From the NCBI RefSeq assembly GCF_011440305.1, contig NZ_JAAOIW010000007.1, positions 186,001 through 250,000 on the forward strand: 64,000 nucleotides of DNA, in the 5' to 3' direction. Position numbers and translations under genes: made by a program. The number at the start of each line of letters is the position of its first letter. Positions within the stretch are counted from its first letter, which is position 1. Below the pieces are notes generated by a model that was not told the DNA's origin, did no database searches, and worked only from the letters and a program-made list of their open reading frames with translations. Shown piece by piece: positions 8,932 to 17,868 of this stretch. The stretch is from Paenibacillus agricola. GTDB taxonomy: Bacteria; Bacillota; Bacilli; Paenibacillales; NBRC-103111.

Positions 8932-10525
8932 ACCCATGACGCTATGCGTGATCGATGATATCAAAACCATAGTGGATGGAATTGCTTCTCAAATACCATG
9001 GGAGCAGTACGGGATTCGGGTTGTCGGAACCGCTACGAACGGGGAGGATGGGCTGAAGTTGATCCTCCAGACGCGTCCGCAGCTCATCATAACGGACATA
9101 CGGATGCCTGTTATGGATGGCTTGAGCATGGTCGAGCAAACGACAGGCGAGCTTTCCAATACGAAGGTCATTGTGTTAAGCGGATACAACGATTTTGAAT
9201 ATGCGCGTCAGGCCGTACGCCTTGGTGTATTTGAGTATTTGACGAAGCCGTTCCGGCCCAGTCAGCTGGTCGAAGTTGTTCTGCGAGCAAAAGAGGAGCG
9301 CGAAAAGGAGCTGGAGCAACGGAAGAGACTGCAGGAGCTGGAGGAAAAAATGCGGGAAAGCCTGCCTTTACTGCGGCAGGAGTATTTGAAGATGTTGATC
9401 CGTTACAAAGCGAACGAATCGCTGGCTTGCCAACGATGGTCGTTCCTCGAAATCGGGTTTGAGCCATCCCGCCTGGTTCTGATGGTCGTTGAGATTGATG
9501 ATTTCACGAAGAAGGTTGAGCCGCTGCCACCGGGTGAAGCGGAGCTTATCCTGTTCGCCGTACAAAATGTACTGGAAGAAACCGTTTCCCGCTGGGCTCC
9601 CCATGTTACCTTCCGGGATAACATCGGGAAATTTGTCTGTCTGTTCCGCATGGATAAGGACCAGGACGCGATTGAAATTGCCGAAGCCTGCTGTCACAAC
9701 ACGGTCTCTTACACGAAACAAACGATTTCGATCGGTCTGGGTTTGGAGACGGCAGGTTTAGCTGGGCTGCCGCAATCCTATCGGCAGGCTCAAACGGCGC
9801 TCGCCTGTCATTTTTATACGGAGGGCAACAGCGTGATCCGGTTCGGGGATTTCAAAATCAGTCCGTACATTCCTGTTTACGCTTCCGATTTGGAGCAAAA
9901 GGTGATCTTAAGCCTCGTATCCGGTAATTCCGATAAGGTACATGCCGTGCTAGCCGATGTATTCGACCAAATACAGGACGAAGAGGTTCGCCCCACACCG
10001 GACTATATGGCCAACACCTACTGGGAGCTAGCTAGAAAGATGGCTTACGCTGTCAAGCCAAAACTATCCGAAGCTGCGTTTGCGCCTATTGAGGACAAGC
10101 TGCATTCGCTGTTCGAACCCACGCATACGCTAAAGGACTGGCAACAGATTTTATTGGGCTTAGGCAGCGAGATTGCGTTGTGCTTTAAATCAAGGAGAAC
10201 AAGCGATGCGCAGGACGTGGTTCAGCTGGCTGAGACTTTTATCAGAGAACACTTGCATTTGAATATGACGGTTCAGGATTGTGCCCGGCACGTACATCTA
10301 AGCCCTTCCCATTTCGCAAGCCTGTTTAAGAAAATAACGGGAATGACGTTCGTGCAATTTGTTACAACGGAGCGCATCAAAACGGCTCAAGAGCTGCTCG
10401 TATCCGGCTCCACCGTTCAGACGGTTTCGGAGAAGCTTGGGTATGAGGATCAAAAATATTTTCGCGAATTGTTCAAAAAGCATACAGGGATGACGCCAAG
10501 TGAATTTAAGGACTTTTACAAGTGA
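8924..10525 (+). CDS. YesN-type response regulator with AraC DNA-binding domain
   Basis: 533 residues. The N-terminal receiver domain (about 4-120) has the acidic pair near the start and phospho-acceptor Asp in IITDIRMPVMDG (near residue 57), and Lys in LTKPF. A middle region of GGDEF-like remnant type links to a C-terminal AraC double HTH (about 430-533) with the family signature ending in GMTPSEFKDFY. Its ATG overlaps the kinase gene by 8 bp, so translation is probably coupled. It likely activates the divergent sugar importer operon. The gene ends 12 bp from a convergent gene, with no terminator between. Confidence 0.93.
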   Translation: MNEPMTLCVIDDIKTIVDGIASQIPWEQYGIRVVGTATNGEDGLKLILQTRPQLIITDIRMPVMDGLSMVEQTTGELSNTKVIVLSGYNDFEYARQAVRLGVFEYLTKPFRPSQLVEVVLRAKEEREKELEQRKRLQELEEKMRESLPLLRQEYLKMLIRYKANESLACQRWSFLEIGFEPSRLVLMVVEIDDFTKKVEPLPPGEAELILFAVQNVLEETVSRWAPHVTFRDNIGKFVCLFRMDKDQDAIEIAEACCHNTVSYTKQTISIGLGLETAGLAGLPQSYRQAQTALACHFYTEGNSVIRFGDFKISPYIPVYASDLEQKVILSLVSGNSDKVHAVLADVFDQIQDEEVRPTPDYMANTYWELARKMAYAVKPKLSEAAFAPIEDKLHSLFEPTHTLKDWQQILLGLGSEIALCFKSRRTSDAQDVVQLAETFIREHLHLNMTVQDCARHVHLSPSHFASLFKKITGMTFVQFVTTERIKTAQELLVSGSTVQTVSEKLGYEDQKYFRELFKKHTGMTPSEFKDFYK

Positions 10526-10537
10526 GCATCAGCTGCC

Positions 10538-11419
10538 TTAAACGTTGCTCTTTTTCCATTGCAGACGATATTGGTGAGGGGTCTGGCCTTTAGCATCCTT
10601 GAATGTCCGGCAAAAGTAAGAGGTGTTTCCAAGGCCCACCGACTCGCCGATTTCTGTTACAGACTGCTCACTGGACGTTAGAAGCACACAGGCCTGACGT
10701 ATGCGGCGCGCTTTCAAATATTCTGACAGGCTGGAACCAGTCGTCTCCTGAAAGATGTGGGACACATAATACGGGGACATGTGCAGCTCCTCGGCCAAGG
10801 CTGCCAGACGAAACGCTTCGGTATAATGCTGCTCGATCCACTGCATCATTTGCTCTGCACGATGAGCGGGTCTTGGGCTGACCAAGGGCAACCGCTTGGG
10901 GTCGGATAATAAAGCTCGGAGCTGGCGGAGCAGCGAAATTAGGAAGGTGGCCGCATCCTCGCGGTGCTGCTCTGCTCCAGCTTCAATCCTAGCTTCACCA
11001 AAAGCAAGCAGAGTCTTAACGAATTCGTGCTCTTCCCCTATTGGATGCAGGATAGGTGCTTGGAGTGAGCCGTGGCATAGCTGCTTGTAGAAAGAATGCA
11101 GCAGAGGAAGGCTCTGCAGGTAGGGCTCAAAAACTGTAGGCTCGAACAGCACAAAGCTACGCACATAACGATTGTACTCATTAATTTCCGGCTGCAGCCG
11201 ATGCAATTGAAAGGGCTGGAACAAACACAGTGTGCCGGAACGGATATCCAAGGATCGTTGGTCAATCAGCAGACGGCCCTTGCCCTCATGAATAAATTGT
11301 AATTCCATTCCTTGATGGGCGTGGAAGGTCTCTTTGAACGAATCACACAGCTCCGAGGTTCTGCGGATGACAGATGAAAATGGATATGTATTTAAGTCAA
11401 ATAACTCGATGCGATTCAT
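10538..11419 (-). CDS. AraC family regulator with N-terminal cupin domain
   Basis: 293 residues. The N-terminal half is a cupin-type ligand-binding domain (HQGMELQFIHEGKGRLLI and the following beta strands). The C-terminal half carries two HTH motifs (about 190-290) with the signature LGNTSYFCRTFKDAKGQTPHQYR. It is a one-component regulator, with the ligand unknown. It is divergent from the ferritin-like gene at 11547 across 127 bp, which is the likely target besides itself. Start ATG is preceded by GGGAGGTGACAT. Confidence 0.9.
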   Translation of the reverse strand: MNRIELFDLNTYPFSSVIRRTSELCDSFKETFHAHQGMELQFIHEGKGRLLIDQRSLDIRSGTLCLFQPFQLHRLQPEINEYNRYVRSFVLFEPTVFEPYLQSLPLLHSFYKQLCHGSLQAPILHPIGEEHEFVKTLLAFGEARIEAGAEQHREDAATFLISLLRQLRALLSDPKRLPLVSPRPAHRAEQMMQWIEQHYTEAFRLAALAEELHMSPYYVSHIFQETTGSSLSEYLKARRIRQACVLLTSSEQSVTEIGESVGLGNTSYFCRTFKDAKGQTPHQYRLQWKKSNV

Positions 11420-11546
11420 ATGTCACCTCCCTTTACAGCCATTGTAACACGAATCGCAACATTGTGTTATTTTCCAGCAATGGGGTGTGACAAATGGCTG
11501 CGGGAATCTGATAAATTAAAGGTAACACTACGAAGGAGGAATTGAA

Positions 11547-12893
11547 ATGAGTGATCATCATACAAAAGGTATTGTGGATATCGATCGGACTGAAGCGGGG
11601 AAAGAAGTGAAGGGCTCGCGGTTTCTGCGTCCGACGGATTCGGCGAGAATATTGAAACCGCTTTTATGGCATGAATTCGAGCTGTCCCGCATGGCAGCCG
11701 GATGGGTGACAGCGAGTGTAGCCTACGAAGTGAAGCTGAAATTGGGAAGGCTCACCTACCTGCATATCCGCCATGTTGAAAACCTGCAAAAGCGGATGGA
11801 CGAGCTGCCTGGAGGCCTAGGCGAGCAGAAATCCCCCGCACTGATCAGGGAGGTTTATGAACGGTTAGCGGCAGCGCCTTCAACAGCTGCGTTTCTGGCT
11901 GGTTATTACTTGTTCTACCGTAATCTGCTTGCACGTTACGATGAATTTGTGACAAAGGCCGATCCAGTTCTTGATGCCCCAAGTGTGGACCAGCTTCGCC
12001 TCGTGCTCATGGATCGCCTGGATATCACCTCATGGCTGGAGGAGCAGCTGCGTTTTGCAAGCCTGGAAGAGCAGGCAGGGCAGATGATTAGCGAGTGGAC
12101 GGATTATGCAGCCAAGCTGTGGAGCACGTTAAGCAATGCAGAGCCCGGGACACAGCCTTTATTACCTGCAGTACCAAGCGCTGTGCCTGTAGGGCCGATC
12201 CCTGCTGTGCCTGCTATGGACGAAGAGCGCTTCCCTCCGCTTACGGCTCATGGCGGAGCGGCACAAGCCTACTCGGATGACGGGATGTCCCCGCTATTTC
12301 ATTCTGTACGCCAGATGGTTTATATTAATGCCACCGAAATCTCTCCGGCAGAAACCATGACTTATTTGTATTATTCCATACAAAATATGCCGCTGGCGTT
12401 CTATTACGACTTCGCCCGCCATATGTGGGATGAATTCCGTCATAGCGAGATGGGTATGCGCCGTCTACAGCAATTCGGCTACCAGACCACCGATTTCAAA
12501 TGGCTGCGGACTTCGACGCTTAGCGAAGACAACGAGGCGCGTTATGCCGATATGTATGCTTGGTTGACGATGGTAGCAGAGGCGTGCTCGTTTGCCAAAA
12601 AGCGCAAAGCGGTAGAAGCATTCTGGAAATTTGGCGATGCGCTGTCAGCCATTCAAACCGAATTTGATATTGTTGATGAGCGGGCTCACGTGGATTTCGG
12701 TACCAAATGGGGACCGGAGCTTTATCAGCAGCTTGGCGATATGATTACACCGCGGGTCATGGCAGAGAGGGCGCGCAGACGACGTCTGGAGGAGCTCCAG
12801 ACGATACAACCGGATGAGATCGATAAGCTGGCCAAAAACTTCCCAGCATTCTGCGGCTTCCACACCAGTACACTGGAATACAGCAACTATTAA
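11547..12893 (+). CDS. Ferritin-like (di-iron type) protein, function unknown
   Basis: 448 residues, mostly helical. Four acidic/histidine helices suggest a ferritin-like di-iron core: HEFELSR near 41-47, a helix with RYDEFV near 130, DEFRHSE near 292 and DERAHVDFG near 375. The last two supply the ExxH pattern of this fold. A proline-rich linker (about 190-225) separates the two halves. It may belong to the DUF455-type ferritin-like proteins, but I cannot confirm that. It could bind or oxidise using two metal ions; no substrate can be given. It is divergent from an AraC-cupin regulator, has AAGGAGGAA ahead of its ATG, and ends at a strong shared terminator. Confidence 0.6.
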   Translation: MSDHHTKGIVDIDRTEAGKEVKGSRFLRPTDSARILKPLLWHEFELSRMAAGWVTASVAYEVKLKLGRLTYLHIRHVENLQKRMDELPGGLGEQKSPALIREVYERLAAAPSTAAFLAGYYLFYRNLLARYDEFVTKADPVLDAPSVDQLRLVLMDRLDITSWLEEQLRFASLEEQAGQMISEWTDYAAKLWSTLSNAEPGTQPLLPAVPSAVPVGPIPAVPAMDEERFPPLTAHGGAAQAYSDDGMSPLFHSVRQMVYINATEISPAETMTYLYYSIQNMPLAFYYDFARHMWDEFRHSEMGMRRLQQFGYQTTDFKWLRTSTLSEDNEARYADMYAWLTMVAEACSFAKKRKAVEAFWKFGDALSAIQTEFDIVDERAHVDFGTKWGPELYQQLGDMITPRVMAERARRRRLEELQTIQPDEIDKLAKNFPAFCGFHTSTLEYSNY

Positions 12894-12973
12894 TCCCTTC
12901 ATCAGGGTATTTCTTCCCGACCACCGAGCGATCTGGGTATTGCGACACCATGACGTGGCTCTACAAAATCTGC

Positions 12974-13018
12974 AAAAAATAGACTTCACTCCACATGGAG
13001 TTAAAGTCTATTTTTTTT
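12974..13018. terminator. Bidirectional intrinsic terminator
   Basis: The stem AATAGACTT-CACTCCA with TGGAGTT-AAAGTCTATT has a two-base loop, flanked by an A-run on the left and a T-run on the right. It serves the ferritin-like gene on the plus strand and the RNA helicase gene on the minus strand. Confidence 0.88.
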
Positions 13019-13052
13019 GCGCTTGAAAAACAGCCAATATTCATATCATCCT

Positions 13053-14495
13053 TTATTTAAACGCTTCATGCACCTTTAACAGCTTGCCTTTGATGGTGGT
13101 ATCCCGCATGGTTCTAAGCACAAGTGGCCCTTTTCCATTCAAAATATCGACATAAGACACATTATCCTGAATCGTAATAATACCGATATCCTCGACAGTA
13201 ACCCCTTCGATCTTGGCAATCGTTCCGACAAAATCGACCGCCCTGATCTTCTTTTTCTTGCCGCCATTGAAGTACAGCTTTAATATTTCTTTATTGAGCT
13301 CTTCATTTTTGTCTTTTTTGGCCTCGGGCTGTGTCTGCATTTTGGTGTCAAAAGCGGCTCTTGCCTCCTCAACCTCCTCATAGCTTGGAGCTTCCCTTCT
13401 CGGGATTTCAAAACCGATATAGCCTTGAATTTCGGCCAGGAACCGATCCTCATGCGGCGTAACCAAGCTGATTGCTTTGCCGGTTTTGCCCGCGCGCCCT
13501 GTTCTTCCCGTCCGGTGCACATAGCTTGCTTTTTCCATTGGAAGATCGTAATTGATCACATGGGTAATGCTATCCACGTCAATGCCCCGCGCCGCTACAT
13601 CGGTCGCCACCAAATACCGGAACTCGCCTCTTTTGAAGGCGTTCATCACCTTGAAGCGGTCATCCTGCATCATGCCCCCGTGGATCTTCTCGCAGGTATA
13701 ATGGGCTTTCTCCAGTTGCTCACAAACCTGGTCCACATGCTCCTGCGTACGGCAAAAGATCATACAGCTGTCTGGATTTTCTACGATAATTACGTTTTGC
13801 AGCAGCCTGAACTTCTGGTCTTCCTTCACGATAAACAGCGAATGCTCGATTTGGTCGGTTGTGCTTACCGCCGCTTTAATCTCGATATCAACCGGGCTTT
13901 TCATATAGCGGTGGCAGAGCTTTTCTACATCCTTAGGTAAAGTAGCGGAAAATAACAGCGTCATCCGATCCGTTGGCAGCTCGTTAATAATCGCTTCAAC
14001 CTGGTCGATAAAGCCCATCCGCAGCATCTCATCGGCTTCGTCGATGACCAAATATTCCAAGCGCTCCAGATCCAGCGTCCCTCTTTTCAAATGGTCCATA
14101 ACCCGTCCCGGCGTGCCCACGACCACATGGCATTTCTGGTTTAATTCAGCTTGCTGCTTGGCAAAAGGCTGCTTGCCATACAAAGCGGTCGCCTTAATCC
14201 GTTTGAACCGGCCAATATTCGTAATATCATGCTTAACTTGGTCGGCAAGCTCCCGCGTTGGCGTTAAAATTAAAGCTTGAGGGCTATTCTCCTCCCATTG
14301 CACCAGCTCGCAGATGGGAATACCGAAAGCAGCTGTTTTGCCGCTGCCTGTTTGTGCCTTGACGGCAAGGTCTTTTCGCGCAAGCGCGAGTGGGATCACT
14401 TCCATCTGGACGTCTGTTGGCTGCTCATAGCCTAGGCTGTCTAACGCCCGGATAATATCTTCACTTAGTGCATAGTCTTTAAAGCTTGTTTTCAT
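13053..14495 (-). CDS. dbpA: DbpA/YxiN-type ATP-dependent RNA helicase
   Basis: 480 residues. DEAD-box motifs appear in order: Q motif near 21-28, AQTGSGKT (I), PTRELA (Ia), TPGR (Ib), DEAD (II), SAT (III), and HRTGRTGR (VI). The C-terminus (about 400-480) is the DbpA RNA-binding domain that in E. coli DbpA and B. subtilis YxiN recognises hairpin 92 of 23S rRNA, so a role in assembly of the large ribosomal subunit is inferred. The length matches YxiN. Start ATG at 14495 follows AAAGGAG. A nested hairpin lies in the 5' leader. Confidence 0.93.
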   Translation of the reverse strand: MKTSFKDYALSEDIIRALDSLGYEQPTDVQMEVIPLALARKDLAVKAQTGSGKTAAFGIPICELVQWEENSPQALILTPTRELADQVKHDITNIGRFKRIKATALYGKQPFAKQQAELNQKCHVVVGTPGRVMDHLKRGTLDLERLEYLVIDEADEMLRMGFIDQVEAIINELPTDRMTLLFSATLPKDVEKLCHRYMKSPVDIEIKAAVSTTDQIEHSLFIVKEDQKFRLLQNVIIVENPDSCMIFCRTQEHVDQVCEQLEKAHYTCEKIHGGMMQDDRFKVMNAFKRGEFRYLVATDVAARGIDVDSITHVINYDLPMEKASYVHRTGRTGRAGKTGKAISLVTPHEDRFLAEIQGYIGFEIPRREAPSYEEVEEARAAFDTKMQTQPEAKKDKNEELNKEILKLYFNGGKKKKIRAVDFVGTIAKIEGVTVEDIGIITIQDNVSYVDILNGKGPLVLRTMRDTTIKGKLLKVHEAFK

Positions 14496-14524
14496 CGAAT
14501 GTGCTCCTTTGGATTGTGGGTGCA

Positions 14525-14582
14525 GTGAATAAGTGCCGCTTCGTGGCTGGAGAACACCCCAGCCACCTCGCTAGTTATTCAC
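14525..14582 (-). promoter_or_regulatory. Nested hairpin in the helicase 5' leader
   Basis: An outer stem GTGAATAA (14525-14532) with TTATTCAC (14575-14582) encloses an inner stem GTGGCTGG (14543-14550) with CCAGCCAC (14559-14566). All pairs are perfect. The structure begins 30 bases before the helicase start codon, just upstream of its ribosome binding site. It has no T-run and is not an ordinary terminator. Control of the helicase by RNA structure is an inference. Confidence 0.5.
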
Positions 14583-14766
14583 CGCACGTTTAGGTTGAAA
14601 GAAAAGATCTTTAAATCCGTTGTTTATCATCAACGGGACGGACGAGCATCAAGTTCACTGTCTACAAAAGCCTGCATGGTTGGATTTCCACGGTTAACTG
14701 CTTCTTTGCTATAATAACGTATATCGCTTATTATATCTTTACCTATTTTAGGAGGATGATGAACAG

Positions 14767-15810
14767 ATGACAGATAAACATACAACTTCACCAAAAAAAG
14801 TGCAAGATATCAAAGTTTCTATTCTGGATCTTGCCCCCATCATTGTCGGCGGCACGGCAGCCGATTCATTCCGCAATTCGCTCGATCTCGCCCAACATGC
14901 CGAGCAATGGGGCTACCATCGCTACTGGCTCGCCGAGCATCATAATATGCCAGGCATCGCCAGCTCCGCCACCTCTGTGGTGATCGGCTATATTGCCGCT
15001 GGCACCCACACCATCCGCGTTGGCTCAGGCGGCATCATGCTGCCCAACCATGCGCCCTTAATGATCGCCGAGCAGTTCGGCACGCTGGAATCGCTGTATC
15101 CTGGCCGCATCGACCTTGGCCTCGGCCGGGCGCCGGGCTCCGACCAGCCGGCGATGCGTGCCTTGCGCCGCGGGCTTAGCAGCGACGGCAGCGACTTCCC
15201 CGAGCTCTTGAGCGAGCTCCGCGGCTACCTAAGCGGCGCTTCCGAAGCTCGCCCGGTGGGCGTACGCGCTGTCCCTGGCGAGGGGCTCACCATCCCGATC
15301 TGGCTGCTTGGCTCCAGCGGCTTCAGTGCGCAGCTGGCTGGCCATCTCGGTCTGCCCTTCGCGTTCGCGAGCCATTTTGCCCCGGATTATTTGCTGCCTG
15401 CCCTTGACCTATACCGCCGCAACTTCCAGCCCTCCGAGGCGCTGGATGAGCCCTACGCGATGATCGGGCTTAACGTCATTGTTGCCGATACCGATGAAGA
15501 AGCCCTCAAGCTGTCCACCTCGCAGCAGCAGCAGTTTCTCAACCTGATCCGCGGACGTACAGGCCCGCTTAACCCTCCGGTTGAGAGCATGGATGCATTG
15601 TGGAACGCGCAGGAGGAAGCACATATCCGCAAGCAATTAAGCTATACAGTCACCGGAAGCAAAGAAACCGTGCTGAAAAAGCTGCAATATTTTCTGGACG
15701 AAACGGGAGCCGACGAGCTGATTGTTACTGCGCAGGTCTACGACCACGAAGCGCGCCTGCGGTCGTATCAATATTTGGCTGAGGTGGTTAAAGACGGAGC
15801 TTCCAATTAA
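14767..15810 (+). CDS. LLM-class flavin-dependent oxidoreductase (bacterial luciferase family)
   Basis: 347 residues. The family start SILDLAPI, the motif [16 protein letters not shown] (about 58-73) and [20 protein letters not shown] (about 110-130) place it in the luciferase-like TIM-barrel family, close to the MsnO8/YwcH type. Such enzymes use reduced flavin and oxygen or F420; the substrate cannot be told. It has a TATAAT box at 14710-14715 and AGGAGG ahead of its ATG. An RNA methyltransferase starts 7 bp after its stop, so they are likely co-transcribed. The GC content of the middle part (15000-15400) is visibly higher than in its neighbours. Confidence 0.9.
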   Translation: MTDKHTTSPKKVQDIKVSILDLAPIIVGGTAADSFRNSLDLAQHAEQWGYHRYWLAEHHNMPGIASSATSVVIGYIAAGTHTIRVGSGGIMLPNHAPLMIAEQFGTLESLYPGRIDLGLGRAPGSDQPAMRALRRGLSSDGSDFPELLSELRGYLSGASEARPVGVRAVPGEGLTIPIWLLGSSGFSAQLAGHLGLPFAFASHFAPDYLLPALDLYRRNFQPSEALDEPYAMIGLNVIVADTDEEALKLSTSQQQQFLNLIRGRTGPLNPPVESMDALWNAQEEAHIRKQLSYTVTGSKETVLKKLQYFLDETGADELIVTAQVYDHEARLRSYQYLAEVVKDGASN

Positions 15811-15817
15811 CGGCTTA

Positions 15818-16849
15818 ATGACAGCCAAAGAGCCAAATAAACGTAAATTAGGTAAAACAAGGGATGGGACAAGCTTGGATCAACTTAGCCGGATACCGGC
15901 ATTTATATATACCTTTGCCTGCCGTGAGGACGAGCTCTCCTTGTGTGAGCTGGAAACACGTGCCTTTTTCCAAGCAGAGGCCCACAATAACCTGTTAAAA
16001 AGCACCCTATCGATAGATCCTAGCCGCAGTCCTTTTATAAAAGAGCGGGTTGAGGTGCTATACGAGGGGGACAGCCTGACGCATATTTATGAGCAGGTGG
16101 AGCAATTGCAGTTTCCCGATTCGACGTTTAAAGTCATTTTTGTCAAATTGAATGACCTGGATGCGTCCGAAAAGGTCGAGTTCGAGGACCGCCGTGCCAT
16201 TGAGCGCGAGATGGGCCTGCATATCGAAGGGGAGTCGGATGTGCACCATCCCGACCATACGTTTGGTCTCATTACGCTTGGCGGTCGCTGGTATTTTGGC
16301 CCGTACCTCAAAAATGCGGCCGTGTGGCTGCACCATATGAAAAAACCGCGTAATTATTCCATCGCCCTCAGCACACGGGTAGCCCGGGCCGCGGCCAATA
16401 TTGCCGTTCCCCATCCTGAAGGAATCCGGGCGATCGACCCTTGCTGCGGGATTGGGACGGTACTGGTCGAGGCGCTCTCCATGGGCATCGACATTGTGGG
16501 GCGCGATATTAACCCGTTCATTACCCGCGGTGCACGTGAGAATATTGCCCATTTCGGATTCGAATGTGAGGTAACGCTAGGCGCTATTGCCAATGTCTCC
16601 GAGCACTACGATGTAGCGATTGTGGACATGCCTTACAATTTATTTTCGACTACTACACCCGAAGAGCAGCTATCGATCCTGGAGCAGGCACGACGTATCG
16701 CGGGTAAAGTGGTTGTGATCTCGATTGAAGCCATTGATGAAATGATCGCGAGCGCAGGGCTTCATATTGTAGACCGTGGTGTCGCTAAAAAAAGACAGTT
16801 CGTCCGGCATATTATCGTTTGTACAAGGGAGTGTGAGTCCATTGAGTAA
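15818..16849 (+). CDS. TRM11-like RNA (tRNA guanosine-N2) methyltransferase
   Basis: 343 residues from ATG 15818; the frame is open further up but would overlap the monooxygenase gene by nearly 90 bp. The C-terminal half has SAM-binding motif DPCCGIGTVLVEA (about 205-217) and the catalytic-type motif DMPYNLFS (about 270), in place of the NPPY/DPPY seen in N-methyltransferases. The N-terminal part has the layout of a THUMP-like RNA-binding region. Family knowledge points to methylation of a guanosine or similar base in tRNA. The last 8 bp overlap the start of the lactate dehydrogenase gene. The ribosome binding site is weak, in line with coupling to the gene before it. Confidence 0.75.
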   Translation: MTAKEPNKRKLGKTRDGTSLDQLSRIPAFIYTFACREDELSLCELETRAFFQAEAHNNLLKSTLSIDPSRSPFIKERVEVLYEGDSLTHIYEQVEQLQFPDSTFKVIFVKLNDLDASEKVEFEDRRAIEREMGLHIEGESDVHHPDHTFGLITLGGRWYFGPYLKNAAVWLHHMKKPRNYSIALSTRVARAAANIAVPHPEGIRAIDPCCGIGTVLVEALSMGIDIVGRDINPFITRGARENIAHFGFECEVTLGAIANVSEHYDVAIVDMPYNLFSTTTPEEQLSILEQARRIAGKVVVISIEAIDEMIASAGLHIVDRGVAKKRQFVRHIIVCTRECESIE

Positions 16850-17756
16850 AACGAAAATCGTAGTTATCGGAGTCGGCGCGGTAGGATCAACGACCGCTTA
16901 TACCTTATTGCTAAGAGAAAGAACGGATGAATTGGTGCTGATCGACGCTAATGAGAATAAAGCGATTGGCGATGCCATTGATATGAACCACGGTCTTCCT
17001 TTCCTTGGCAAAACCAAGGTATGGGCAGGCACATATGAGGATTGCCGCGGCGCCAATATTATCATCATCACCGCTGGAACCGCCCAGAAGCCTGGGGAAT
17101 CCCGTACCGATTTGCTTAAGCGGAATATTTCGATTTTCGAAGGTGTTATGGATGAGGTCATGAAATATAATACGGATGGCATTTTGCTGATTGCGTCCAA
17201 TCCGGTAGATATCATGAGCTATTTTTCCTGGAAAAAAAGCCAGTGGCCCGTGAACCGCATTATTGGCTCTGGCACCTTACTTGATAGCGCCCGCTTCCGT
17301 TATTTGATTGGGGAGCGGCTGCATATCGACTCACGCAGTGTGCATGCCCATATTATCGGCGAGCATGGAGATTCCGAGCTGCCGCTCTGGAGCCTTGCTA
17401 ATGTTGCGGGAACACCAATTGACATCAGCGATGAGGATAAGGAAGAAATCTTCACGAATACCCGAGACGCGGCCTATCAGATCATCAATGCCAAGGGAGC
17501 GACGTATTATGCCATCGCCTTGGCGCTCGACCGCATCTGTACAGCGATTCTTCGTGATGAGGGCTCAGTCTTGAATGTATCCACGATGCTGCAAAACTAT
17601 CATGGTGTTTCGGATGTATACATGGGCGTGCCTTGCATTGTGGATGCCCAAGGGGTGCGGGAGGTACTTAACCTGGATATCTCCGAGCATGAGCGGGAGC
17701 TGCTCCATCGTTCGGCGAATAAGCTAAAAGAATTGATTACGTCGATTAGTATGTAA
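16842..17756 (+). CDS. ldh: L-lactate dehydrogenase
   Basis: 304 residues from TTG 16842, which follows AAGGGAG; upstream in-frame codons lie inside the preceding gene and are not used. Seen: NAD-binding GVGAVGSTTAY near residues 10-20, substrate loop with Gln82 in GTAQKPGESR, NPVD, and catalytic His in GEHGDSELP. Gln at the specificity position selects lactate/pyruvate, whereas malate dehydrogenases have Arg. It interconverts pyruvate and L-lactate with NADH in the cytoplasm. Its start overlaps the preceding methyltransferase by 8 bp. It ends at a strong terminator. Confidence 0.93.
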   Translation: MSKTKIVVIGVGAVGSTTAYTLLLRERTDELVLIDANENKAIGDAIDMNHGLPFLGKTKVWAGTYEDCRGANIIIITAGTAQKPGESRTDLLKRNISIFEGVMDEVMKYNTDGILLIASNPVDIMSYFSWKKSQWPVNRIIGSGTLLDSARFRYLIGERLHIDSRSVHAHIIGEHGDSELPLWSLANVAGTPIDISDEDKEEIFTNTRDAAYQIINAKGATYYAIALALDRICTAILRDEGSVLNVSTMLQNYHGVSDVYMGVPCIVDAQGVREVLNLDISEHERELLHRSANKLKELITSISM

Positions 17757-17782
17757 GGTCGTAATCTAGCAGAGAGGCAAGC

Positions 17783-17832
17783 AAAAGACGAGTACAGACC
17801 ACCCGTAGGCGGTGGCTGTACTCGTCTTTTTT
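17783..17832 (+). terminator. Intrinsic terminator after ldh
   Basis: A long stem, AAAAGACGAGTACAG with CTGTACTCGTCTTTT plus an inner ACCACC/GGTGG, followed by T6. It also has an A-run on the left, so it can act for the convergent SUFU gene. Confidence 0.9.
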
Positions 17833-17868
17833 CACTCCTGTTACTAGGTAGTAGATTCCTGCCAAGCT

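Noticed and set aside
13425-13940. 171-codon frame opposite the RNA helicase gene
   Set aside because: Antisense shadow of a gene with all DEAD-box motifs.
16058-16552. 164-codon frame opposite the TRM11-like gene
   Set aside because: Antisense shadow; the plus-strand frame has SAM-binding motifs and this one has none.
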